Of a stretch of 64,000 bases of DNA, positions 1 through 9,000 are shown one piece after another (within the stretch, counting starts at the first letter, position 1; every line of letters starts with the position of its first letter). This DNA comes from Hymenobacter sp. 5317J-9 (GTDB lineage: Bacteria; Bacteroidota; Bacteroidia; Cytophagales; Hymenobacteraceae), in assembly GCF_022921075.1 (NCBI RefSeq), contig NZ_CP095050.1:4402001-4466000 (forward strand), read 5' to 3'. The position numbers and the translations under genes were made by a program. The notes under the pieces were generated by a model. That model saw only the letters and a program-made list of their open reading frames with translations. It was not told the DNA's origin and searched no databases.

Positions 1-14
1 GCCGAAAAGCAAAC

Positions 15-100
15 GTCATGCTGAGCGCAGTCGAAGCATCTCTACCGCGCAACTAAATTCTTGCGTGAGGTAGAGATGCTTCGACTGCGCTCAGCATGAC
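15..100. repeat. REP/BIME-like palindrome, family A copy 1
   Basis: Two perfect 32-bp inverted arms (15-46 and 69-100) separated by 22 bp. The core reads GTCATGCTGAGCGCAG and continues towards GAAGCATCTC. The inner edges carry CTAC (42-45) and GTAG (70-73), so two REP-like units face each other head to head. Related copies occur at 16454, 20043, 21859 and 41842. It lies just past the end of the threonine synthase gene and could act as a terminator hairpin. Confidence 0.9.
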
Positions 101-125
101 AGTATTTCTTGGTGACTTGGCGAGG

Positions 126-1328
126 CTAGCTTTTTGCGCGGCCGGCCACATTGTCCATGTATTTCTGGCCGTTGCCGGTGTTCAGGAGCAGCACATTCTC
201 GTCGGGGTGCAGCCAGCCGGTGCCGAGCAGCTTGCGGGCGGCCATCCACACGGCCGCGCCTTCGGGGGCCACGAATAGGCCTTCCTGCTGGCCCAGGTCG
301 CGCATGCCGGCCAGCATGTCTTCCTCGCTGATGCTCACCACCGTGCCGTTGGATTCGCGCAGCACGCGCAGCATCATGGCCTCGCCCAGCGGGTGCGGCA
401 CGGCCAGGCCGTTGGCCAGCGTGGGGCTGCCGTGGTAGGCGTGGCAGTTGGCCTGCCGGCCGGCGTAGGTTTCGAGCAGGGGGCAGCAGTTTTTGGCCTG
501 CACGGCCACCATGCGCGGCAGGCGGGTTTCGGGGGCCAGCCAGCCCAGGGCTTTCATCTCCTGAAACGCTTTCCAGATGCCGATGAGGCCCGTGCCGCCG
601 CCGGCGGGGTACAGCAGCACGTCGGGCAGCGTCCAGTTGAGCTGCTCCGCAATTTCGTAGCCCATGGTTTTCTTGCCTTCGAGGCGGTAGGGCTCTTTCA
701 GGGTCGAGATGTCGAGCAGGGCGCCGTCGGCGTTGCGCTGCCGCACCCGGGCGCCGCAGTCGCTGATGAGGCCGTCAATCAGCTCCACCTCGGCGCCGTA
801 CCAGTAGCATTCCTCCTTGAAGGCCTGGGGCGTGTGGCGGGGCATCACCACCACGGCTTTGAGACCGGCGCGGGCGCAGTAGGCGGCCATGGCCACGCCT
901 GCATTGCCAGCGGTGGGAATGATGCAGCCGTCCACGCCCAGTTCCTTGGCCTTGGAGATGGCCATGCTAAGGCCGCGCGCCTTGAACGAACCGGTGGGAT
1001 TTTGGCCCTCGTCCTTCAGCAGAAGCGAGGACAATTCGTGGCGCGCGGCCAGGCGCGGCAAGCGCAGCAGCGGAGTAAAGCCTTCGCCCAGGGTCACTTT
1101 ATTTTCTTCGCTGAGCAGCGGCAGCAAGGCGCCGTAGCGCCACATCGAGGAATCGGCCTGGTCGATGACGTCGCGGCCCAGGGGTTCAAACAGGGCGTAG
1201 TCGGCCACCAGGGGCACATTGCAGCAGGCCGACACGCGCTGCAATTCAAACGCCGAGTAGGCAGTGCCGCACGCCGAGCAATGCAGGGCGCTGAGGCGGG
1301 AAGGAGATTCGAGGGCCACCATTTTCAT
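126..1328 (-). CDS. thrC: Threonine synthase (PLP-dependent)
   Basis: Converts O-phosphohomoserine to threonine in the cytosol, the last step of threonine synthesis. The 400-residue product has an N-terminal zinc-ribbon-like segment (C17, C20, C35, C36) followed by a fold-type II PLP domain. Lys116 in the PTGSFKARG motif should bind PLP, and PAGGGTGLIG is the phosphate-binding loop. The first ATG at 1328 was chosen; an ATG two codons in is equally possible. The gene lies 63 bp downstream of a LysR gene on the same strand, with an inverted-repeat operator between them, so control by that regulator is likely. Some family members with this zinc ribbon are annotated only as pyridoxal-dependent lyases; threonine synthase is the best call. 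Confidence 0.88.
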   Translation of the reverse strand: MKMVALESPSRLSALHCSACGTAYSAFELQRVSACCNVPLVADYALFEPLGRDVIDQADSSMWRYGALLPLLSEENKVTLGEGFTPLLRLPRLAARHELSSLLLKDEGQNPTGSFKARGLSMAISKAKELGVDGCIIPTAGNAGVAMAAYCARAGLKAVVVMPRHTPQAFKEECYWYGAEVELIDGLISDCGARVRQRNADGALLDISTLKEPYRLEGKKTMGYEIAEQLNWTLPDVLLYPAGGGTGLIGIWKAFQEMKALGWLAPETRLPRMVAVQAKNCCPLLETYAGRQANCHAYHGSPTLANGLAVPHPLGEAMMLRVLRESNGTVVSISEEDMLAGMRDLGQQEGLFVAPEGAAVWMAARKLLGTGWLHPDENVLLLNTGNGQKYMDNVAGRAKS

Positions 1329-1359
1329 GGGGCAAAGTACGGGAGTCCCCCAGCCGCGG

Positions 1360-1398
1360 TATGCCTTATGGGCATAGGCTTTTGGAATAGGCTATGCC
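1360..1398 (-). promoter_or_regulatory. Candidate LysR-type operator upstream of thrC
   Basis: TATGCCTTATGGGCATA (1360-1376) is a 6-bp inverted repeat whose core TGCCTTATGGGCA fits the T-N11-A consensus of LysR-family sites. A third half-site, CTATGCC at 1392-1398, pairs with GGCATAG at 1371-1377, so three ATGCC half-sites sit on alternating strands. They overlap the end of the LysR gene and lie 32-70 bp before the thrC start. The T-N11-A rule is established for the family; binding here is inferred. Confidence 0.55.
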
Positions 1399-2297
1399 TT
1401 CCCAGAATAGTAGCGCTTGGTAAAAAGCAGAAAGTCGCGGTAGGGCGCGTTGTTTTCGGTGCCCTTGCGCTGAATGAAATTGAACTCTCGCTTCAGGGGA
1501 AAATTATTGATTTTCACTTCCGAAAACTCGCCCGACGCCAGCTCCTTCAGCACGGCCTGCCGGGGCAAAAACGCCAGGCAGTTGTCGACGCGCACGAAGT
1601 TTTTGAGGGCTTCGGTGCCGCCCAGGCGCACGCGCACCGGCAGCGCGGCCAGCTTGATGCGGTGCTGGGCCAGGGCTTCTTCGAGCACGGCCAGCGTGCC
1701 GGAGCCGGCCTCGCGCAGGGCCAGCGGCGTGCTGAGCAGGTCGTGCACTTCGAGGGTGCGGTTTTCGAGCGGATTGTTGGCGGCGCACACGGCCACCACG
1801 TCGTCGGTGAGCAGGGGCGTGTACGTCACGTGGCTCACCTTGTGAATGCCCTCGATGATGCCGAGCTCGATTTCGTGGTCGAGCAGGGCGCGCAGAATGT
1901 TGTCGGAATTGCGGTTTTTGAGGCTGAGCTGGCGGTTGGGGTGCTGGCGCAGGTAGGCCGACACCACCGGCGGCAGCACGTACAGCGAAATGGTGGTGCT
2001 GGCCCCGATGAGCAGGTGCATGCTGGGCGCAAAATCGGTGCTGAGCGCGCTCATTTCCTGGTGCAGCTCCTGCTGCAGCTGCTTGGCCTGCAGCAATTTT
2101 TGGTAGAGCTTGAGGCCGGCCGGCGTGAGCTGAATGCTGCTGCCCAGGCGCTCAAACAGGCCCGTTTTATAATACTCCTCCAGCGCTTTCACCTGCTTGC
2201 TCACCGCCGACTGGCTGATGAACAAGGTCTGGCTGGCCTTGGTGAAGCTGAGGCGCTGGGCCACTTCGAGGAAAACTTCGTGGGGATGGGAGAGCAT
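1392..2297 (-). CDS. LysR-family transcriptional regulator
   Basis: A 301-residue DNA-binding regulator. Residues 1-60 form the winged helix-turn-helix, with the typical LysR pattern of FLEVAQRLSFTKAS followed by LFISQSAVSKQVKALE. Residues about 90-290 look like the two-lobed periplasmic-binding-like effector domain. It is transcribed in the same direction as, and directly upstream of, threonine synthase, and the candidate T-N11-A site lies between the two. This suggests it regulates thrC and perhaps itself, sensing an amino acid or sulfur-related metabolite. The ligand cannot be told from the sequence. Confidence 0.9.
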   Translation of the reverse strand: MLSHPHEVFLEVAQRLSFTKASQTLFISQSAVSKQVKALEEYYKTGLFERLGSSIQLTPAGLKLYQKLLQAKQLQQELHQEMSALSTDFAPSMHLLIGASTTISLYVLPPVVSAYLRQHPNRQLSLKNRNSDNILRALLDHEIELGIIEGIHKVSHVTYTPLLTDDVVAVCAANNPLENRTLEVHDLLSTPLALREAGSGTLAVLEEALAQHRIKLAALPVRVRLGGTEALKNFVRVDNCLAFLPRQAVLKELASGEFSEVKINNFPLKREFNFIQRKGTENNAPYRDFLLFTKRYYSGKA

Positions 2298-2357
2298 AAG
2301 GTAACGAAGCTAACGGGTGCGGGAGATACGGACCGCGCCCACCCTTTGGACTCGTCC

Positions 2358-3815
2358 TCAACGCCCGAATAGTTGCCGCCGCAGGGCTTCGTCCTGCTTG
2401 TACACGTCGGGGTAGAAGCGCAGCTGGCCCCCTACCACCGCGCAGGTAGCGTAGCGCACGTGCAGCGGCACCGCGCGCTCGGCCGTGACGCGGCGCGGCA
2501 CGGGCGCCGCCGCCAGCTCGGCCTCGGTGGGCAGGGTGGCGCGCAGGCTGTCGGCGCCGCGCAGCAGGTAGTCTGCCAGCTGCAGCGGGTGCTCCATGCG
2601 AATGCAGCCGTGGCCGAGGGCGCGATAGGGGCGCTTGAAATCGTGGGTGTCGTAGGTGGCGTGCAGGTACACTTGGTAGGGGTTCGCAAAGCGGAAAATG
2701 ACCGAGCCCAGCGCATTGCCCGGCCCCGAGCGCTGCCGGACAGTGTAGCGAAACCGCTTCTTGTCCACATCCCACCAGTCCACGGCCGTGGCGTCCACGG
2801 GCTGGCCCTGGGCATCGTAAATGGCAAAGCGGTGCCGGGCGGCGTAGCGCGGGTTGTGGCGCAGGCGGGGCAGTAGCTCCTCGGTGGCAATGCTGTAGGG
2901 CACGCGCCACTCGGGCGCCAGCGTGAACACCCGCAGCCGGCTGCTAAACGTGGGCGTGGGGCTCTCGGGCTTGCCGATGACGAGGCGCTGGGTTTGCAGC
3001 ACGCTGTCGCGGTGCACCACTTCCAAGGCGTAGGCGGGCAGGTTGACCAGCACGTAGTTGGTATCCGGAATGGCCTGCCAGCGCCAGCGCTCCAGCGTGA
3101 GGGCCAACTGCCAGGCGCGCTTTAGCCGGGCTGAGTCGCGGCCCCCGGGCTGCCGCCGCCAGCGCGCCAGCGCCTGCTGCAGCTGCTGGTACTCGCGCTG
3201 CTGCGGCTGGCAGCGCAGCAGAGCGGGCACAAAATCGGGCGCGGCCAAGGCTTGAGAAAGCCAGACCGCCGGCACAAACGTTGAATCGACGGCTTCCAGT
3301 GGCGACGGGGTGAGTTCGCGCAGCTGGCCCCGGCGCAGGTGCCGCGTGAACCGCAGCAGGCCGTCGGTGAGCAGCACTTCCAGGCGGGCCTGCAGCACCG
3401 CACGGCGGGCTGGGGGCACGGGCGGCCGCAGCGCCTGAACCAGGGCCTGCACCGCGGGGCCGTGGTAGTTGGCCGGCTGCAGGCCATAGTCTTCGGCGCT
3501 GAGCAGCAGGCCGCTGGCCGCCCGCCCCCGGGCGCTAAGCCGGAAGCTGTCGCACCAGGCCGGGGCGCAGGCCCGCCGCTGGTAGAAGGTGCGCGTAGCG
3601 GGCAGGTCGTAGTACTGCAAGGGGCGGTGGCCGGGCGCGTCTACGGTGTCGAGCAACAAGGCCCGAATGCGGCCGGCCAACGAGTCGGGCGCCGCGCGGC
3701 TACTGCTGCTTCCGGCCGGCGGCGGGGCGCTCGCAACGGGCGCGGCCGGCCGGGCTGGGCCGGTGGTTACCAACGTCAGCAACGAGGCCAACAGCAGGTA
3801 ACCTAGTCGTCGCAT
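2358..3815 (-). CDS. L,D-transpeptidase, YcbB/LdtD type
   Basis: A 485-residue exported enzyme that would form 3-3 crosslinks in peptidoglycan or attach proteins to it. The N-terminus MRRLGYLLLASLL is a signal peptide. A long scaffold region (about 60-250) precedes a YkuD catalytic domain (about 265-450) carrying the HGCIRMEHP motif with nucleophile Cys404 and an upstream HATYDTHDF histidine segment. ATG at 3815 was chosen over a GTG two codons upstream because it begins directly with the charged-hydrophobic signal. It is separated from the next gene by a 234-bp divergent intergenic region, and probably forms a single-gene unit. Confidence 0.85.
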   Translation of the reverse strand: MRRLGYLLLASLLTLVTTGPARPAAPVASAPPPAGSSSSRAAPDSLAGRIRALLLDTVDAPGHRPLQYYDLPATRTFYQRRACAPAWCDSFRLSARGRAASGLLLSAEDYGLQPANYHGPAVQALVQALRPPVPPARRAVLQARLEVLLTDGLLRFTRHLRRGQLRELTPSPLEAVDSTFVPAVWLSQALAAPDFVPALLRCQPQQREYQQLQQALARWRRQPGGRDSARLKRAWQLALTLERWRWQAIPDTNYVLVNLPAYALEVVHRDSVLQTQRLVIGKPESPTPTFSSRLRVFTLAPEWRVPYSIATEELLPRLRHNPRYAARHRFAIYDAQGQPVDATAVDWWDVDKKRFRYTVRQRSGPGNALGSVIFRFANPYQVYLHATYDTHDFKRPYRALGHGCIRMEHPLQLADYLLRGADSLRATLPTEAELAAAPVPRRVTAERAVPLHVRYATCAVVGGQLRFYPDVYKQDEALRRQLFGR

Positions 3816-4049
3816 AAGCACTCGGAGTACGGAGGTTTTTCACCATAGAAACCCTGCAGATGAAAGCGAAAGCCGGTGTGTTTATATTCAATTTAGGCAA
3901 TATTTGTGACAGAATCAATACCGGAACGGCAGGCGGGGCGCACCGACCAGCTTGAACGTGCCAGAAGCACCATCTTCCCGAAACGATATCCGCCTGAGCG
4001 GAATCACAAATAAGTCAACTCTCTATCATTTAAAGGCTATATTTACACC

Positions 4050-4553
4050 ATGCGCCTTTCGTTCTGCATTGTTGGTTGCGGCCTGCTGCTGGCGGGCATG
4101 ATGGGGTGCGCGAGACGGCCGGCAGCCGCCTATCAACCGGCGGCGAAGGCTGCGTCGGAACCGGCCCCGGCCCCGCAGCTGCTGTTTCTGAGCTGCCGGC
4201 TCACGGCGGCCCCGGCCGGTACGCAGGTGCAGGTGCTGCAGGCCCAGGCCGTGCCCGGCGAGCTGAAAGCGCCGGAACCCGACGCCGATGCTCCCAACTA
4301 CGTGCGCGTGTCGCAGCTCAACGGCCAGGGCCAGCCGCTGGCGCAGGTGCGGGTGGCGCACCCCTTGCGGCGCAGCGTGGAACACGTGGCCGACGACCAG
4401 CGCACCTTTCAGCGCAGCGAAGTGGTGGTGCCCACGGCCGAGCTGTTTGTACGCCTGGCCCTGCGGCCCGCTGCCACCGCCATTCGCCTCGAAGAAGTGG
4501 TGGATGGCAAAACCAATTTGCTCACCGAAATTCCTGTTCCGCACAAATCCTAA
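4050..4553 (+). CDS. Putative lipoprotein, function unknown
   Basis: 167 residues. The N-terminus MRLSFCIVGCGLLLAGMMGC ends in a plausible lipobox (MMGC), suggesting lipidation and envelope anchoring. The mature part begins with an Ala/Pro-rich linker and then a mostly beta-like region that includes LLFLSCRLTAAPAGTQVQV. No known family is recognised. It lies 11 bp upstream of the M64 peptidase gene and probably shares its transcript. A TATATTTA box sits at 4038-4045, only 5 bp before the ATG, so if it is a promoter the message would be almost leaderless. Confidence 0.6.
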   Translation: MRLSFCIVGCGLLLAGMMGCARRPAAAYQPAAKAASEPAPAPQLLFLSCRLTAAPAGTQVQVLQAQAVPGELKAPEPDADAPNYVRVSQLNGQGQPLAQVRVAHPLRRSVEHVADDQRTFQRSEVVVPTAELFVRLALRPAATAIRLEEVVDGKTNLLTEIPVPHKS

Positions 4554-4564
4554 GCGCCTGCCCC

Positions 4565-5977
4565 ATGAAGAAACTTGCTACCCTTTGCTTCCTGCTACTG
4601 CTTGGTATCGGGATGGCCGCGCCGCTGGCCGCCCAGACATTCCCGGTAGACACCCTGGTCAAAACCGGCTCGCTGACCAGGCGCATCAACCTGGTTTTTG
4701 TGCCCGATGGCTACCAGGCCAGCGAGATGCCGCTGTTTCTGAGCCGCGTGAACCAGGTGCTGACCAGCTTCTTCGGGCAAACGCCGTTTCAGGAATACCA
4801 GCCGTATTTCAATGCGTTTGCCATCAAGGTGCCCTCGGCCCAGAGCGGCACCACGCACCCGCGCACAGCGCCCGACTGCGCCAGCACGCCCTCCTTTGCG
4901 GCGAGTACCTACTTCAACTCCACGTTTGACTACGGCGGCATTCACCGCCTGCTGGTGCCGCAGTCCAACGCCGCCATTGCCGGGGTGCTGGCCACCAATT
5001 TCCCGCGCTACGACCAGGTGTTTGTGCTGGTGAACCACGCCGAATACGGCGGTTCGGGCGGCACCTGGGCCACGGCTTCGGCCAACGCCAGCGCCACCGA
5101 AATCATGGTGCACGAAATCGGCCACTCGTTCGCGGGCCTGTCGGACGAGTACTGGGCCGGGCCGCAGTACGCCCGCGAGTCGGCCAACATGACCCAAACC
5201 ACCTCCCCCACCACCGTGCGCTGGTCCCCGTGGATGAACACCAACGGCATCGGCATCATTTCGCACGCCACCGACCCCAGCTGGAAGAAGCCCCACGCTG
5301 GCTGCAAAATGCAGTACCTAGGCCCGGCTTATCCGTTTTGCGCGGTGTGTCGCGAGGCCTTTGTGGAGAAAATCCACACCCTAGTGTCGCCGCTGCAGGC
5401 TTACACGCCCACGGCGCTCAGCATCAACGCGCCCACCCAGAACCTCAACTTTGCGCTGAGCCTGCTGGCACCCGCTCCTAATACCCTCAAAGTGACCTGG
5501 ACGCTGGACGGCGCGGCCATCGGAGTCCGCAACGCGCCCACGGCCACCGTAGCACTCTCTCAGCTGCCCGTGGGCAGCCACGTGGTGCGCGCCACCGTCA
5601 CCGATACCACTGCCCTGACCCGCCGCAGCACCCACGCCGCCCAGCACACCTACACCGTGAACTGGACCATCAACCGCACCACCACGGCCGTGCGCATGGC
5701 CTCGGCCACGGCCGAATACGAGGTAGAAACCTACCCCAACCCGGTGGGCGACCTGCTCAACCTGAACTACACCCTGCCGCGCACCGCACCCGTGGTGCTC
5801 ACCCTGCACGACGCCGCCGGCCGCACCGTGAAAACGCTGCGCTACAACCGCCAGGCCGCCGGCCGCTACCAGTACCAGCTGCGCCCCGAGGACCTGGGCG
5901 TGCGCGCTGCCGGCACCTACACCCTGCTGATAAACGTGGACGGCGTGCTGATTTCGCGGCAGCTCACAAAAGAATAA
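4565..5977 (+). CDS. Secreted M64-family zinc metallopeptidase with T9SS sorting domain
   Basis: 470 residues. A signal peptide (1-23, ending LAAQ) precedes a peptidase M64 domain (about 30-285). The zinc site is HEIGH at 183-187, followed by SFAGLSDEYW, typical of the IgA-peptidase M64 group. A beta-sandwich linker (about 295-385) leads to a C-terminal type IX sorting domain starting at YPNPVGDLLNL and ending RQLTKE. The product is therefore predicted to cross the outer membrane by T9SS and be released or surface-anchored. An open frame continues upstream to 4076, but ATG 4565 directly starts the signal peptide. Confidence 0.9.
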   Translation: MKKLATLCFLLLLGIGMAAPLAAQTFPVDTLVKTGSLTRRINLVFVPDGYQASEMPLFLSRVNQVLTSFFGQTPFQEYQPYFNAFAIKVPSAQSGTTHPRTAPDCASTPSFAASTYFNSTFDYGGIHRLLVPQSNAAIAGVLATNFPRYDQVFVLVNHAEYGGSGGTWATASANASATEIMVHEIGHSFAGLSDEYWAGPQYARESANMTQTTSPTTVRWSPWMNTNGIGIISHATDPSWKKPHAGCKMQYLGPAYPFCAVCREAFVEKIHTLVSPLQAYTPTALSINAPTQNLNFALSLLAPAPNTLKVTWTLDGAAIGVRNAPTATVALSQLPVGSHVVRATVTDTTALTRRSTHAAQHTYTVNWTINRTTTAVRMASATAEYEVETYPNPVGDLLNLNYTLPRTAPVVLTLHDAAGRTVKTLRYNRQAAGRYQYQLRPEDLGVRAAGTYTLLINVDGVLISRQLTKE

Positions 5978-6061
5978 TAAGCGGGCGACGTTGAGGGCGT
6001 AATTATTCCGGCCGTTCTGCTACCTTCCGGCCGGATTTACCCCCCTTTCCTCCCCCACCCC

Positions 6062-9000
6062 ATGCTGGCCCGTTTCCGTTTTTTGCCACTGCTGCTGTTG
6101 CTGTTGGCCGCTTCGTCGTGCTCTAAAAAATCGGCTCAGGAGCAGGCCGCCCAGGAGCAGACCGATGGGGAGGAAATTGACCCCTACGCCAACATCACCT
6201 TCACGTTTGACGACGCGGTGGTGGACGCCAGCAAAATCAATCAGTGGGACACCACGCAGTTTGTGCAGTTTTCGCCGGCGGTGCCGGGGCGGTTCAAGTG
6301 GACCAGCGCGCACGAACTGACGTTTTCGCCGCTGAGCCCCTTTCGGCCCAGCACGGTGTTCAAGGCCGCGCTGCGGGGCGAGAACATGCCCAGCGGCAAG
6401 CAGGAGCTGGCCCTGAACCGCCGGGCCTTCCACACGCCGTATTTGAAGATGGCGGCGCCGCAGGTATTCTACGGCGCCTCGAAGCGGGCGGCGGGCACGG
6501 CCGAGCTGGCCGCCAACCTCGTGTTCAACTACCCCGTGCGGCCCGCCGACGTGCGGCCCCGCCTGCGCGTGACCCAGGACGGCAAACCCGTGGCCGTGGA
6601 AATCAATTCGGCCGAGCCGGATGCCACGCTGGGCCTGACCTTCAAGCAGGAGGTGCGGCCGGGCTCGCCGCTGCAGGTCGACATTGCGCCGGGCCTGAAA
6701 CCGGCTACCGGCACCATTGCGACGGATGCCACCCTCACGGCCCAGGCCGACGTACCCGACCAGCAAACCCTGGAAGTGCGCGAGCTGACGGGCTCGCTGC
6801 TCAACGGCCAGCCCGTGGTGACGGTGCTCACCAACCAGCCCGTGGCCGCGCCCGACATCGAGCCCAACCTCAAAGTGACGCCTAAAGTGGCTTTTTCGGT
6901 TGAAACCGTGGAAAGCGGCTTCGTGCTCAAGGGCGGTTTTGAGGTGGGTAAGTCCTACCAGATTGCGCTGGCGCAGGGTACGCGCGGCACGCTGGGCGGC
7001 GTGCTGAACGACAAGTTCAGCCAAACCGTGTCGTTTGAGGCGGAGCGGCCGAGCCTGGACTTTTCGACCTCCGACAAAGCCATGTACCTCGACGCGCTGG
7101 GCGCCCGCAACCTGGGCCTGCGCATCAACCAGGTGCAGAAGGTGAAGGTGACCATTGCGAAGGTGTACGCCAACAACATCCAGCAGCTGCTGCGCGGCGA
7201 AAAGCAGTACGGCTACCCCGAATACGACGAAGACGAACCGCGCGAATCGAACACCGACGAGGAAGGCAACTACATCGACCGCAGCTTCCAGTACTACGAC
7301 ACCGAAAACATCGGCAATGTGCTGTCGGAGCGCACCATTTCGGTGAATGGCCTGCCCAAGGAAGCCGGCCTGCGCCTGCTGAATATCAACCTGAAAGACC
7401 TGGAGTTTCAGGGGCCGATGAAGGGGCTGTACGTCATTCGGGTGCAGGATACCGAACGGCAGTGGCTGCAGGTGAGCAAGCTAGTGGCCGTGACGGACAT
7501 CGGTCTGATTGTGAAGCAGGGTGCCACGGGCGGCACGGTGGTATTTGCCAATTCTATCCGGACCGCACAGCCGCTGAGCGGCGTCACGGTGAACCTGGTG
7601 AGCTCGAATAATCAGGTGATTGGCAGCACCACGACTGATAACTCCGGCGTGGCGCAGTTCGACTCGGCGGCCAGCATGAAGCGGTTTAAGCTGGGCATGA
7701 TTACGGCCACGAAGGAAGCCGACTTTTCGTTTCTGGATTTGACCAAAAGCCGGGTCGAAACCTCCCGCTTCGAAGTGGGCGGGCTGACCTCGAACGCAGC
7801 GCACTACCAGGCGTTTTTGTACGGCGACCGCAACCTCTACCGGCCCGGCGACACCGTGCGGACGAATACCGTGGTGCGCACCGAAGATTGGAAAAGCCCG
7901 GCTGCCGGCCTGCCCGTGAAAATCCGCCTGCTGCTGCCCAGCGGCAAGGAATACAGCAGCCTGCGGCAGAAGCTGAGCGCAGCGGGCAGCTTCGAGAGCA
8001 GCTTCATTTTGCCGCCCACCGTGATGACCGGCCTCTACACCCTGGAAGTGCTGACCGGCAACGACGTGCTGCTGACCTCGCGCCAAATCAGCGTGGAAGA
8101 ATTCATCCCCGACCGCATGAAGGTGACGGTGACGGCCGCCCCCGCCGTGCTCAAACCGGGCCAGGACGTGACGGCCAGCATCACGGCCATGAACCTGTTT
8201 GGCCCGCCCGCGGCCGACCGCAAGTTTGAGGTCGAATTCTCACTCAAGCAGAAGGCGTTTGCGCCGAAGAATTACCCCAATTACAACTTCACCATCAACA
8301 GCGGCGAAAAGCGCAAAACCACCAGCGAAGACGGCGAGGAAACCAGCGAAAGCGCCCTCACCTCGCGCTTCGAGAAAACCGTGCGCGAAGGCACCACCGA
8401 CGCCACCGGCAAAGGCACGGCCGCCTACACCGTGCCCGACTACCGCGACCTCGGCACGCTGGAAGGCGTGGCCTTCGCCACCGTATTCGACGAAACCGGC
8501 CGGCCCGTGAACCGGCTCGCCACCTTCGACGTGCAGACGCAGGCCACCATGTTCGGCATCGCCAATCTGCCCGACCTCATCGGCACCAAACACGCCCTCA
8601 CGGTGAAGCTGCTGGCCCTCACGCCCGCCGGCAAGCCCACCACCGCACCGGCCGAAATCAAGGTGGTGCGCAAGCTTTGGGAAACCGTGCTGGAGCGCCA
8701 GGGCGGCCGCTACGTGTACAATTCGCAGCAGCGCGAGCAAACCATTCTGAGCCAAACCCGCCCCGTGGGGGCCGAAACAAGCTTCACGTTCACGCCCATT
8801 TACTCGGGCGAGTACGAGGTGCGCGTGAGCCGGCCGGGGGCCACCAGCTACGTCACGCAGCCCTTTTACGCCTATGGCTACGGCGACACCCAGGCCAATT
8901 CCTTCGAGGTGAACAACGAGGGCGCCGTCACCATCGAGGCCGACAAGCCCAAGTACGAACCCGGCGAAACCGCCCGGCTCCTGCTCAAAGCGCCCTTCGC

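Noticed and set aside
393..2372. 659-codon plus-strand frame
   Set aside because: Antisense to thrC and the LysR gene, both with clear family motifs; composition is typical of a shadow frame.
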